Assembly: GCA_947258985.1 (NCBI GenBank)
Contig: CAMYKI010000054.1
Span: 1 to 39,783 of the forward strand
DNA: 39,783 bases
Origin: an uncultured Acidimicrobiaceae bacterium
Lineage (GTDB): Bacteria; Actinomycetota; Acidimicrobiia; Spongiisociales; UBA5794
Direction: 5' to 3'
Shown here: piece by piece, positions 8,568 to 16,756 of the stretch
How positions within the stretch are numbered: position 1 is the first letter of the stretch
Layout: every line of letters begins with the position of its first letter
Notes under the pieces: model-generated
The model's database searches: none
What the model was told of the DNA's origin: nothing
Seen by the model: the letters and a program-made list of their open reading frames with translations, nothing else
Translations under genes and position numbers: made by a program

Positions 8568-9640
8568 TTCACCTCGCGGCTCCGATAATCGGCGATGAGG
8601 AGATCGCCGCCGTCACCCGTGTACTGCGCTCGGGACAGATCGCCCAGGGATCCGAGGTCGCCGCCCTGGAAACCGAATTTGCCGCCGAGTTGGATGCCGG
8701 TCACGCCGTTGCCGTCGCCAACGGCACGCTGGCATTGCTGCTGGCGCTACAGGCGATCGATCTCGAGCACGGCGACGAGGTAATCGTGCCCTCATTCACG
8801 TTCGCCGCCACGGCCAACGCCGTGGTGATGGCCGGCGGGATACCCGTCTTTGCGGACATCGAGGAATCCTCGTTCTGCATTGACCCGGAAAGCGCCGCCG
8901 CCATGATCTCCGATCGCACCAGGGCAATCATCGCCGTCCACCTCTACGGCCACATGGCCCGGATGGGGCCACTGGCCGACCTGGCAGCCGCCCACGACCT
9001 CCGCCTCATCGAGGACGCCGCCCAAGCTCACGGAGCCCGGCGCGACCACCTCCCGGTGGGAGCGCTCTCCGATCTCGCTACCTACAGCTTCTACCCGACG
9101 AAGAACATGACTACCGGCGAGGGCGGCATGGTCACCACCCGCGACCCGGTACTCGCCAGGGCGGTGTCGCTTCTCCGCAATCACGGGATGGAACAGCGCT
9201 ATCACCACGACCGGGTAGGAACCAACGCTCGCATGACCGACATCGCGGCGGCCATGGGGCGGATACAGCTGGGCAAGCTCGAAGGCTGGAACGGTCGGAG
9301 AAGAAGGACCGCCGCGGTCTACGACCTCCACCTGGCGGGCACGGTGAGCATCCCGCAGAACGCGCCAACGACGCACCACGTCTATCACCAATACACCATT
9401 CGCAGCGAGCGCCGCGATCACTTCGCATCGGCGTGCGAGGACGCCGGCATCGGGTACGGCATCTACTACCCGATCCCGTGCCACCTCCAGAAAGCATTCG
9501 CCAGATACAAGAACGACTCACCCCTGCCCGAAACGGAGCAAGCCGCCGATGAGGTGCTCTCCGTCCCGATACGGCCAGACCTGACAGACCGGGAAGTCGA
9601 GCGGGTGATCGATGCAATAGAAACTGGAGGCAAGACATGA
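8564..9640 (+). CDS. DegT/DnrJ/EryC1 sugar aminotransferase (WbpE-like)
   Basis: 358-residue PLP-dependent sugar aminotransferase. It carries LIEDAAQAHGA, whose Asp151 binds the PLP ring nitrogen, and SFYPTKNMTTGEGGM, whose Lys180 forms the Schiff base. In the WbpE pathway such an enzyme aminates the 3-keto group of UDP-3-keto-GlcNAcA with glutamate as donor. The length and the N-terminal segment APIIGDEEIAAVTRVLRSG are typical of the family. It overlaps the acetyltransferase by 4 bases (ATGA) with GGAGG upstream, and the dehydrogenase by 4 bases at its own 3' end, so all three are translationally coupled. Substrate choice is inferred from context. Confidence 0.88.
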   Translation: MIHLAAPIIGDEEIAAVTRVLRSGQIAQGSEVAALETEFAAELDAGHAVAVANGTLALLLALQAIDLEHGDEVIVPSFTFAATANAVVMAGGIPVFADIEESSFCIDPESAAAMISDRTRAIIAVHLYGHMARMGPLADLAAAHDLRLIEDAAQAHGARRDHLPVGALSDLATYSFYPTKNMTTGEGGMVTTRDPVLARAVSLLRNHGMEQRYHHDRVGTNARMTDIAAAMGRIQLGKLEGWNGRRRRTAAVYDLHLAGTVSIPQNAPTTHHVYHQYTIRSERRDHFASACEDAGIGYGIYYPIPCHLQKAFARYKNDSPLPETEQAADEVLSVPIRPDLTDREVERVIDAIETGGKT

Positions 9641-10635
9641 CTTTGCGTGTAGGGGTCATAGGCGTGGGGGCAATGGGGCGGCATCACGCCCGCATCTGGC
9701 GTCAGATGGAAGGCGTCGAACTGGTCGGCGTCGCCGACCCGGCAGGCGACCACTGGCGGGCCGCCGTCGGCGTGCCCAACGTGGCCGGCGTTGCAGAACT
9801 CCTCGAACTGGGCATTGATGCTGCTTCGGTTGCGGTCCCTTCGAAACACCACGAAGCGGTCGGCGTGGCCCTGGCGGCTGCAGGTGTGCACGCCCTCATC
9901 GAGAAGCCGGTGGCCGATAGCGTCGATGCTGCGCGCCGACTGGCCAAGGCGTTCGACAATGCCGGTTTGGTGGGCGTGGTCGGCCACGTCGAGCGGTGCA
10001 ACCCCGCCCTCATCGAGATGCGGCGGCGCCTCCATCTCAACGAGTTGGGCCAGGTCTACTCCATCAGCACGCGGCGGGTGGGGCCATATCCCGGCAGAAT
10101 CAATGACGTCGGCGTCGTATTCGACCTGGCGACGCACGATATCGATCTGATCCGATGGCTTTGCGGGCCATTTCAGTCGATGCACTCGGTCTCTCAGTCG
10201 GTGGTCAACGGACCACGTGAGGACCTGATCGAGGTAATCGGGGTACTCGATTCCGGTTCCGTGGCGACAATGAGCGTCAACTGGGTCAGCCCGGTGAAAG
10301 AACGCAACATCAGGGTTGTCGGTATGCGTGGGGCGTTTGTCGCCGATCTACTGTCGGCAGACCTCACGTTCTTCGAGAACGGCGAGCTACCCACGGAGTG
10401 GGACGATCTGAGCCGTCTTCGCGGCGTGGCCGAGGGAAATCGGACAACCTTTGCGCTCCACAAACGCGAGCCGCTCACGGTCGAACTCGAGGGCTTCCGG
10501 GATGCTGTGCTCGGCGACCCAAATGCTCCGGTAGTACCCCTCGCCGACGGCGTCGGTGTTCTGGAGATGGCAGAGGAACTGTTGGGACGTCAAGGTCCGC
10601 CACAGGTGGCGGAACCCAAGTACATATGCCGCTGA
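9637..10635 (+). CDS. Gfo/Idh/MocA oxidoreductase (WbpB-like UDP-sugar 3-dehydrogenase)
   Basis: 332-residue NAD-dependent sugar dehydrogenase. The Rossmann fold starts at residue 4 with VGVIGVGAMGRHH. The family EKP motif is at 89-91, where Lys90 is catalytic, GHVERCNP follows at 116-123, and DLATHDIDL holds Asp163 and His167 of the active site. WbpB/WlbA enzymes of this type oxidise C3 of UDP-GlcNAcA, giving the substrate for the neighbouring aminotransferase. ATG 9637 overlaps the previous stop (ATGA) with GGAGGCAAG just before it. The 3' end overlaps the epimerase by 10 bases. The exact substrate is inferred from the four-gene set. Confidence 0.87.
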   Translation: MTLRVGVIGVGAMGRHHARIWRQMEGVELVGVADPAGDHWRAAVGVPNVAGVAELLELGIDAASVAVPSKHHEAVGVALAAAGVHALIEKPVADSVDAARRLAKAFDNAGLVGVVGHVERCNPALIEMRRRLHLNELGQVYSISTRRVGPYPGRINDVGVVFDLATHDIDLIRWLCGPFQSMHSVSQSVVNGPREDLIEVIGVLDSGSVATMSVNWVSPVKERNIRVVGMRGAFVADLLSADLTFFENGELPTEWDDLSRLRGVAEGNRTTFALHKREPLTVELEGFRDAVLGDPNAPVVPLADGVGVLEMAEELLGRQGPPQVAEPKYICR

Positions 10636-11693
10636 AGACTCTGACCGTTGTCGGAGCCCGGCCGGAATTCGTGCAGACCGCCCCGCTGGCGCGGGAAATC
10701 ACCGCACGCAAGGACATCGTCGGCGCCCTCGTCCACACCGGCCAGCACTACGACTACGAGATGTCGCAGGTGTTCTTCTCACAATTGGAGTTGCCCGAAC
10801 CGGCTCATCATCTCAACGTCGGCTCCGGTTCGCACGGCGTCCAGACCGGAGCGATGCTCGCCGGCCTTGATGACGTCTATCTGACGGAGCGGCCCGATCT
10901 GGTCATTACCCACGGAGACACCAACTCGACCCTGGCGGCGGCGCTCTCGGCAGCCAAGCTCGGGATCCCGGTTGCCCACGTCGAAGCAGGACTCCGCTCA
11001 TGGAACCGGACGATGCCGGAGGAGCTGAACCGGGTGGTGACCGACCATCTCTCCACATGGCTCTTCTGCCCCGGTGAGGTCGCGGCTGACAACCTGCGCG
11101 CAGAGGGGCTCAGGAACTGCGTCCACGTCGTCGGAGACCTCATGCGAGATTCCCTCCTGTGGACGATGCGCACCGTCGACGTTGCCCAAACCCTGGAGCG
11201 ATTCGGCGTTGCCCCCGGCAGGTTCTTTCTGGCAACGGTCCATCGCGCCGAGAACACCGACGATGCCGGTCGACTGCAGTCCATCCTGGAAGGGCTCCGG
11301 CGGGCGACCATTCATTATCCAGTTGTGTTTCCCGCTCACCCGAGGACCCGGCCGCTCCTGGAGGGTCTTGACATGCCAACTGGAGTACGCCTCGTCGAGC
11401 CAATCGGTCACGCCGACGCCATGGCGCTCGCCGGTGAGGCAGCCGCCGTCCTCACGGATTCGGGCGGGCTCCAAAAGGAGGTCTACTGGCTGAAGACCCC
11501 TTGCATCACCATGCGCAACGAGACGGAATGGATCGAGACCGTCGAGACGGGATGGAACAGACTCACCGGAGCGGACCCGCTCGCCATCGAGGCCGCAGTC
11601 GAAGCGGCCCTGCGTGAGCGGCATCCCCATCCCGAGCTCTACGGGGACGGCAACGCCGCCCGCCGCATCGTGGACCATCTAGTAACGAGCTAG
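10626..11693 (+). CDS. wecB: UDP-N-acetyl-hexosamine 2-epimerase family (WecB/WbpI-like)
   Basis: 355-residue non-hydrolysing 2-epimerase. Family motifs are all present: VVGARPEFVQTAPL at the N-terminus, HTGQHYD, THGDTNSTLAAA (Asp98), HVEAGLRS (Glu120), MPEELNR, ATVHRAENTD (His206), and TDSGGLQKE in the UDP-binding half. WecB itself makes UDP-ManNAc. After an acetyltransferase, aminotransferase and dehydrogenase of the WbpD/E/B type, the WbpI reaction (epimerising UDP-GlcNAc(3NAc)A to the manno form) is more likely. ATG 10626 is chosen because MPLKTLTVVG is the natural N-terminus; the frame is open to 10398 inside the dehydrogenase gene. It is the last of four overlapping genes; 74 bases then separate it from the next. 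Confidence 0.88.
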   Translation: MPLKTLTVVGARPEFVQTAPLAREITARKDIVGALVHTGQHYDYEMSQVFFSQLELPEPAHHLNVGSGSHGVQTGAMLAGLDDVYLTERPDLVITHGDTNSTLAAALSAAKLGIPVAHVEAGLRSWNRTMPEELNRVVTDHLSTWLFCPGEVAADNLRAEGLRNCVHVVGDLMRDSLLWTMRTVDVAQTLERFGVAPGRFFLATVHRAENTDDAGRLQSILEGLRRATIHYPVVFPAHPRTRPLLEGLDMPTGVRLVEPIGHADAMALAGEAAAVLTDSGGLQKEVYWLKTPCITMRNETEWIETVETGWNRLTGADPLAIEAAVEAALRERHPHPELYGDGNAARRIVDHLVTS

Positions 11694-11767
11694 AGGTCAT
11701 CACCGATCAGATCAACAGAACAGGCACCCGGAATGAATATCGTTCCGAATAGGACGACAGGAATAGC

Positions 11768-13111
11768 GTGACGGGCCAGAGAACCAAGTGGGGAATAGTC
11801 GGTGGGGGCGTACTCGGCCTCGAACTGGCACGACAGCTCGCCCAGAGCGGCGATCGTGTCGTTGTGTTCGAGGCGGGCACCGAACCGGGTGGGCTTGCCG
11901 CTACCTGGCCTATCGCCGGCACCCGGTGGGACAAGCACTATCACGTCATCCTTCCCACCGACACCCGACTGATCAGCCTGATCGAAGAGCTCGGAATCGG
12001 CGACGAGCTCATCTGGCGAAGGTCATCCACCGGGCTGTTTGCCGACGACACGCTCTATTCCGTTTCCAGTACCAAGGAGTTCCTGGCCCTGCCGTCGCTG
12101 CGGCTGGTCGACAAGGTACGTCTGGGCGTAACCATGCTGTACGCCTCGAGGATCAACAACTGGCGTCGGCTGGAGAGGATTTCGGCCGCCCGGTGGTTGT
12201 CGCGCTGGTCGGGCAAGAACGCCTACAACAACTTCTGGAAGCCGTTGCTGCGCTCCAAACTAGGTGACAATGCCGAGCAAGCGTCCGCCGCCTTCATCTG
12301 GGCGATCATGAAACGCCTCTACCGTGCCCGAACGTCTGGGGCCAAAGTGGAGAAACTCGGTTTTGTGCGCACCGGCTATGCCCGCATCCTCGATGCGCTA
12401 CTCGAGGCTGCGATGGAGCGCGACGTTGCCGTCATGACCGACGCCCGCGTAGACCGGGTTGTGCCGGACTCCGAGGGCGGCGTGGAGGTCGTCCTCAGCA
12501 GCAGCGAACGACACTCATTCGACAAGGTTGTTGTAACAACGCCCGCACCAACGGCCGCCGGGATCATCCCCGATCTCACCGCGGCCGAGCGAACCAACCT
12601 CGAGCGGATCGTCTATCAGGGGATTGTCTGCACTTCGCTCGTTCTCGATCGGCCTCTCAGCGACTTCTACGTGACAAACATCACCGACGACGGGTTCCCC
12701 TTCACCGGCGTCATCGAGATGACCACATTGGTGAATCCGGACACCTTCGGCGGGAAGAGCCTGGTCTACCTCCCCCGCTACACGACGGCGGACGATGAGG
12801 CGTGGGAATGGAGCGACGCTGAGGTTGTCGAGCGATCCGTCGAGGCGCTCCGCCGGATATATCCCCATTTCGAAAAGGCCGACATCACGGAAGCCAAGGT
12901 GTCCCGGGTACGGCACGTGCTTGCCGTTTCGGTGATCAATCACTCCGCATCGATACCCTCGATAAAGACCTCGGTGCCGAATGTCGCCATCGTGTCGTCC
13001 GCCCAGATCTTGCACGGCACTCTCAACGTCGATGAAACCCTCGGAGTCATCGCAAACGCGATACCGGTACTTCGTTCCATGACCACACCGGCGAAAGAAG
13101 TCATCGCATGA
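11768..13111 (+). CDS. FAD-dependent oxidoreductase of the amine oxidase/desaturase type
   Basis: 447-residue flavoprotein. The N-terminal dinucleotide fold is WGIVGGGVLGLELARQLA with an acidic residue in VVVFEAGTEPGGLAATW, the two-part FAD signature of the NAD(P)-binding_8/amine-oxidase superfamily, which includes protoporphyrinogen oxidase and UDP-galactopyranose mutase relatives. RWDKHYHVILPTD and a C-terminal FAD-closing region near NVAIVSSAQILHGTLNVDE fit proteins of this type that often sit in glycan clusters. The start is GTG 11768 with AGGA 5-8 bases upstream. It overlaps the deacetylase by 4 bases (ATGA). The reaction is unknown; oxidation of a glycan or polyprenol-linked substrate is only a guess from context. 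Confidence 0.75.
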   Translation: MTGQRTKWGIVGGGVLGLELARQLAQSGDRVVVFEAGTEPGGLAATWPIAGTRWDKHYHVILPTDTRLISLIEELGIGDELIWRRSSTGLFADDTLYSVSSTKEFLALPSLRLVDKVRLGVTMLYASRINNWRRLERISAARWLSRWSGKNAYNNFWKPLLRSKLGDNAEQASAAFIWAIMKRLYRARTSGAKVEKLGFVRTGYARILDALLEAAMERDVAVMTDARVDRVVPDSEGGVEVVLSSSERHSFDKVVVTTPAPTAAGIIPDLTAAERTNLERIVYQGIVCTSLVLDRPLSDFYVTNITDDGFPFTGVIEMTTLVNPDTFGGKSLVYLPRYTTADDEAWEWSDAEVVERSVEALRRIYPHFEKADITEAKVSRVRHVLAVSVINHSASIPSIKTSVPNVAIVSSAQILHGTLNVDETLGVIANAIPVLRSMTTPAKEVIA

Positions 13112-14082
13112 GCAAGGCGTTTGCACCCCTTTCACTCGATCTGGACAACAAGTGGTCGTACCTGAAGACCCACGGTGACGATGCCTGGCGTAGCTTCCCC
13201 ACCTATCTCGAAACCATCGTCCCCCGGGCACTCTCGGTGTTGGCGGAGCGAGACCTCAGCATCACCTGGTTCATAGTTGGCAAGGATGCCGAGATGGCCG
13301 GGCATCACGACCTCCTCGCCTCGATACCCGCTGCCGGACACGAGATCGGGAACCACAGCTTCCTTCACGAGCCCTGGTTGCACCAGTACACGCCGGCGGA
13401 CCTGAAGGACGAACTGAGCCGGGCTCATCACGCCATCGGGGAGGCAACCGGGGAAACGGCTGTGGGATTTCGCGGTCCCGGTTTCAGCCTCTCTGAAGAA
13501 ACCCTGGACGTGCTTGCCTCGCTGGACTACCGCTACGACGCCACCACGTTTCCCAACGCCCTCAATCCGGTGGGGCGGTTCTACTACCTGCGCACCAGCA
13601 ACCTCTCCGATGAGGAGAAAGAGAAGCGCAAGGCACTCTTCGGCACCATGAAGGACGCCTTCCGCTCCAATCGGCCATACCGATGGATGCTCAGCAGCGG
13701 GGCATCGCTGGTCGAGGTGCCGGTAACGACGATGCCGCTCTTCAGGGTCCCGATTCATTTCAGCTACCTGCTGTACCTCGGCGGCAAGTCGCCTGCTCTC
13801 GCTCGTCTGTACTGGAGAATGGCCCTCACCATGTGCAAGGTCGCCGGCACGACCCCATCGCTGCTGCTGCACCCACTGGACTTCCTCGGCTCTGATGACG
13901 AACCGGACCTGGCTTTCTTCCCCGGGATGAACATCGAATCGAAACGCAAGCTCGACCTGATGGCGGAGTTTCTCGGCATGTGGCAGGAGCGCTACACGAC
14001 GACCTCCCTCGGCTCATATGTCGAGAGTCTCCACGCACTGAAGGAGAAGAGCCCCGCCGACCTCATGAAGCGACCCGACTAA
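13108..14082 (+). CDS. Polysaccharide deacetylase (NodB fold, CE4)
   Basis: 324-residue NodB-domain protein. Motif 1 is SLDLDNKW with Asp11 and Asp13. Motif 2 is HSFLH (His83 and His87), the HxxxH metal pair. Motif 3 is FRGPGFS and a late motif is LLLHPLDF, so the metal site looks complete. CE4 enzymes remove N- or O-acetyl groups from glycans. There is no signal peptide, so it probably acts on a lipid-linked or nucleotide-linked substrate in the cytoplasm rather than on finished polymer. ATG 13108 overlaps the FAD-enzyme stop (ATGA). Its stop codon overlaps the stop of the convergent GT2 gene by 3-4 bases, leaving no terminator between them. Confidence 0.87.
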   Translation: MSKAFAPLSLDLDNKWSYLKTHGDDAWRSFPTYLETIVPRALSVLAERDLSITWFIVGKDAEMAGHHDLLASIPAAGHEIGNHSFLHEPWLHQYTPADLKDELSRAHHAIGEATGETAVGFRGPGFSLSEETLDVLASLDYRYDATTFPNALNPVGRFYYLRTSNLSDEEKEKRKALFGTMKDAFRSNRPYRWMLSSGASLVEVPVTTMPLFRVPIHFSYLLYLGGKSPALARLYWRMALTMCKVAGTTPSLLLHPLDFLGSDDEPDLAFFPGMNIESKRKLDLMAEFLGMWQERYTTTSLGSYVESLHALKEKSPADLMKRPD

Positions 14083-15176
14083 CGCCGAACACGATCCTCA
14101 CGCCACTGGATGGTGTTGCTCAACACCGAGGTTCCCAGATGGAATGATTCTTCGAAGTACCGCTTCTGCTGCGCCGAGATGATTCCCAAACTCACGAGCT
14201 GGATCGATACCAGGAGAGCGATGCCGCCGACGAGAAAACTGTGCGGCGAGAGCGCATACGCCCGGGCGACGGCTGCCGAGAAGCTGGATTCGGCGCCGGG
14301 GGGAACGTTGAGCAGCTCCTGGAACGTGTGCCAACCCGCCCAACCGAGGGAATAGAGGGCGGCGACGAGAACGATGAGTCCCGGAGCGATGAAGTACACG
14401 AACGGGCGGAAGAGGAAGCTGGAGAATCCCTGACCCAGTATGCCGCGCATGACCCGGATGCTCGATCCTCGTTCCGGCACCTCCAGCTGCTCGCTCCAAT
14501 CGAGGTGTGCCGGCACCTCGATTATCAACGCCCGCAGAACCTGCGCCTTGTAGATGATCTCGGTATTGATCTCAAAGTCCCATGCCTTCAGATTGAGTTT
14601 CTGTAGAAAGACGGTGTCGTAGGCCCGCACCATCCCGGTAAGTGTCGAAAAATGGCCCTTTGCACTCATTGACAGCAACCTGTTGGCCCAGCGGCTCAGC
14701 TTCTCCCGAAACCAGGGCACTGCGGTCACCTTGCCACCCTTGACGTACGGTGAGGCGATAACGACCTTGGCGTGCGATTCGACGATTGCATCGGCGAGCA
14801 GCCCGATGTGTTCCGGGCCGTAGCTGAGGTCGGAGTCGAGGACGATCGTGTAGTCGCCACGGGCGTTGGAGAACGCATATCGGAGCGCCTGCCCGAGATT
14901 GAAGTTGGTGTGGTGGTGGAGGGCGCGTATCCGCTCGTCGGCGGCAGCGTAGCCATCGAGGATCTCGCCGGTGCGATCCCGGCTACCGTCGTTGATCGCA
15001 AGGATCTCCCATTCGTACCGGTCCTCGATACCAATGAGGTAGTCCCTCACCTGGTCGAGAGTGCGAGCGATCAACGCCTCCTCGTTGTATGCGGGGAGGA
15101 CGATGGTCAGGGATCGTCTCGAGACTCCGGTGACGGCCATGTCAGTTCCATCGGCCTTCTCAGGCAGAAGCTTCAT
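14079..15176 (-). CDS. GT2 glycosyltransferase, polyprenyl-phosphate sugar synthase type
   Basis: 365-residue GT-A glycosyltransferase. LTIVLPAYNEEALI at about residue 23, AINDGSRDRTGEIL, and the divalent-metal motif VLDSDLSYGPEHI are typical of DPM1/GtrB-like enzymes, which load a sugar onto polyprenyl phosphate. Two C-terminal hydrophobic segments (FIAPGLIVLVAALYSLG, then FLVGGIALLVSIQLVSLG) anchor it in the membrane as in GtrB. The family partner, a GT39 or GT-C enzyme that uses the lipid-linked sugar, is present at 36-1517. Start ATG 15176 has only a weak AGAGAA upstream. It is convergent with the polysaccharide deacetylase, and divergent from the aminotransferase at 15378. The sugar is not predictable. 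Confidence 0.85.
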   Translation of the reverse strand: MKLLPEKADGTDMAVTGVSRRSLTIVLPAYNEEALIARTLDQVRDYLIGIEDRYEWEILAINDGSRDRTGEILDGYAAADERIRALHHHTNFNLGQALRYAFSNARGDYTIVLDSDLSYGPEHIGLLADAIVESHAKVVIASPYVKGGKVTAVPWFREKLSRWANRLLSMSAKGHFSTLTGMVRAYDTVFLQKLNLKAWDFEINTEIIYKAQVLRALIIEVPAHLDWSEQLEVPERGSSIRVMRGILGQGFSSFLFRPFVYFIAPGLIVLVAALYSLGWAGWHTFQELLNVPPGAESSFSAAVARAYALSPHSFLVGGIALLVSIQLVSLGIISAQQKRYFEESFHLGTSVLSNTIQWREDRVRR

Positions 15177-15377
15177 GTGTTCTCTGTCTCGCTGCCGCTA
15201 CCCGCCGGAGGTGAAAATCTGACCCGTCCCCGGCATTCTGGGTTCACCGGTTCGAATCATGTGTCACAATGACGACATGCGGACGCAGCGACCATTCGAT
15301 AGACGCCGTCACCTCTTTGCGGCTCCATGACGGCTGCGACTCGTTCATCCGTCCGCCTTCCCCGATAGGAGCCCGAA

Positions 15378-16649
15378 ATGACCGACCTGGTAGCACGCCA
15401 AAACCAAGTAATCGCCCCTCTCTTCGCCTTCGAGACCGACGAGACCGTCGTTGCCTCCGAGGGCTCGTGGCTTGTCACGACGACGGGCCGCCGCATCCTC
15501 GACTTCACGTGCGGCATCGCAGTCTCCAACCTCGGCCATCAGCCCGAGCACGTGAAGCGCGCAATCATCGACCAGGTGAACCAGGTGTGGCATTCCGGCT
15601 CCACTTTCAGATACGACTCGCTGGTCCGGTGGGCGGAGAACCTCAAGGAGATCACTCCCGACGGTATCGAATCCTTCTTCCCGATGAATTCGGGCGCCGA
15701 AGCAGTCGAGGGTGCCATGAAGCTGGCGAGAAAGACCAGCGGCAGACAGGGCATCATCACTTTCCGTGGAGGGTTCCACGGCAGGACGATGGGATCGGTC
15801 TCGTACACGACTTCCAAGGCCCGATACCGGCAGGGCTACCACCCGCTGGTCGGGTCGGTCTTCGTCAGCCCCTACCCATGGCCCTTCCGGTGGAAAATGG
15901 ACCAGGAGGCTGCCTCCGCCCGGGCGCTGGAAGAACTCGACTACACGCTCAAGCACGTTGTGACCCCTGGTGAGGTCGCCGCCTTTCTCGTCGAGCCCAT
16001 GCAGGGGGAAGGCGGCTACTACCCGGGTGGGAACACGTTCTTGCAGGGGCTGCGGGACCGGGCCGACGAACACGGGATCCTGCTGGCGTTCGACGAGGTG
16101 CAAACGGGCTTTGGTCGCACCGGGAAGTGGTTCACCTCCCAGATCTACGACATCAGGCCCGACATTCTCATAATGGGCAAGGGCATTGCCAACGGACTTC
16201 CGTTGTCTGCTTTCGGGGCGGCGAAGGAACTGATGGACTCCTGGCCGATGGGTTCCCACGGAACAACGTACGGGGGGAACCCGATCTCGTGTGCGGCTTC
16301 CGCGGCAACAATCGAGGCGCTGCAAGACGTCGTGCCCCAGGTGCCAAAACTGTCCGACCACGCCTTCGACAGATGGAACGAACTGAAGGGCGAGTTCCGC
16401 ACCGTTGGTGATGTGCGCGGTCTCGGCCTGATGATCGGCGTCGAGCTCGTCGGAGACGATGGGCACACGCCAAATCCGGACGCCTATACGGCAATCGGCA
16501 AGTACGCCCTGGATCATGACCTGATGATCCTGCCGTGTGGACCCGACACCAACATCATCCGCTTCATCCCCCCGCTGAACGTCTCCACAAACGAACTGGA
16601 CAAGGGCATAGACATCCTCGCCGACGGATTGGCAGCGTACGAAGCCTGA
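15378..16649 (+). CDS. Class III omega-aminotransferase (GabT-like)
   Basis: 423-residue fold-type I PLP enzyme of class III. FPMNSGAEAVEGAMKLAR binds the phosphate, FDEVQTGFGRTG carries Asp239, and the Schiff-base lysine is Lys268 in ILIMGKGIANGLPLSAF. HGTTYGGNPISCAA follows, as in 4-aminobutyrate and related aminotransferases. Candidate substrates are GABA, other omega-amino acids or diamines, with 2-oxoglutarate or pyruvate as acceptor. ATG 15378 has GGAG 6 bases upstream. It stands alone, convergent with lnt, and the 107 bases between them have no obvious terminator. Family is certain, substrate is not. Confidence 0.92.
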   Translation: MTDLVARQNQVIAPLFAFETDETVVASEGSWLVTTTGRRILDFTCGIAVSNLGHQPEHVKRAIIDQVNQVWHSGSTFRYDSLVRWAENLKEITPDGIESFFPMNSGAEAVEGAMKLARKTSGRQGIITFRGGFHGRTMGSVSYTTSKARYRQGYHPLVGSVFVSPYPWPFRWKMDQEAASARALEELDYTLKHVVTPGEVAAFLVEPMQGEGGYYPGGNTFLQGLRDRADEHGILLAFDEVQTGFGRTGKWFTSQIYDIRPDILIMGKGIANGLPLSAFGAAKELMDSWPMGSHGTTYGGNPISCAASAATIEALQDVVPQVPKLSDHAFDRWNELKGEFRTVGDVRGLGLMIGVELVGDDGHTPNPDAYTAIGKYALDHDLMILPCGPDTNIIRFIPPLNVSTNELDKGIDILADGLAAYEA

Positions 16650-16756
16650 GCTTCTAGGAGACTGCTGGACAAATGGCGTGCGGACTCGTTCGGCCACGAA
16701 GAACGCCCGGTTACAGACGCGGCTGCGAGGCCAAACTGACATTGTTCGACAGGCTT

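Noticed and set aside
15249..15266. GGTTCGAATC, resembling a tRNA T-arm
   Set aside because: The flanking bases cannot form the 5-bp T-stem, and no acceptor or anticodon arm is found around it.
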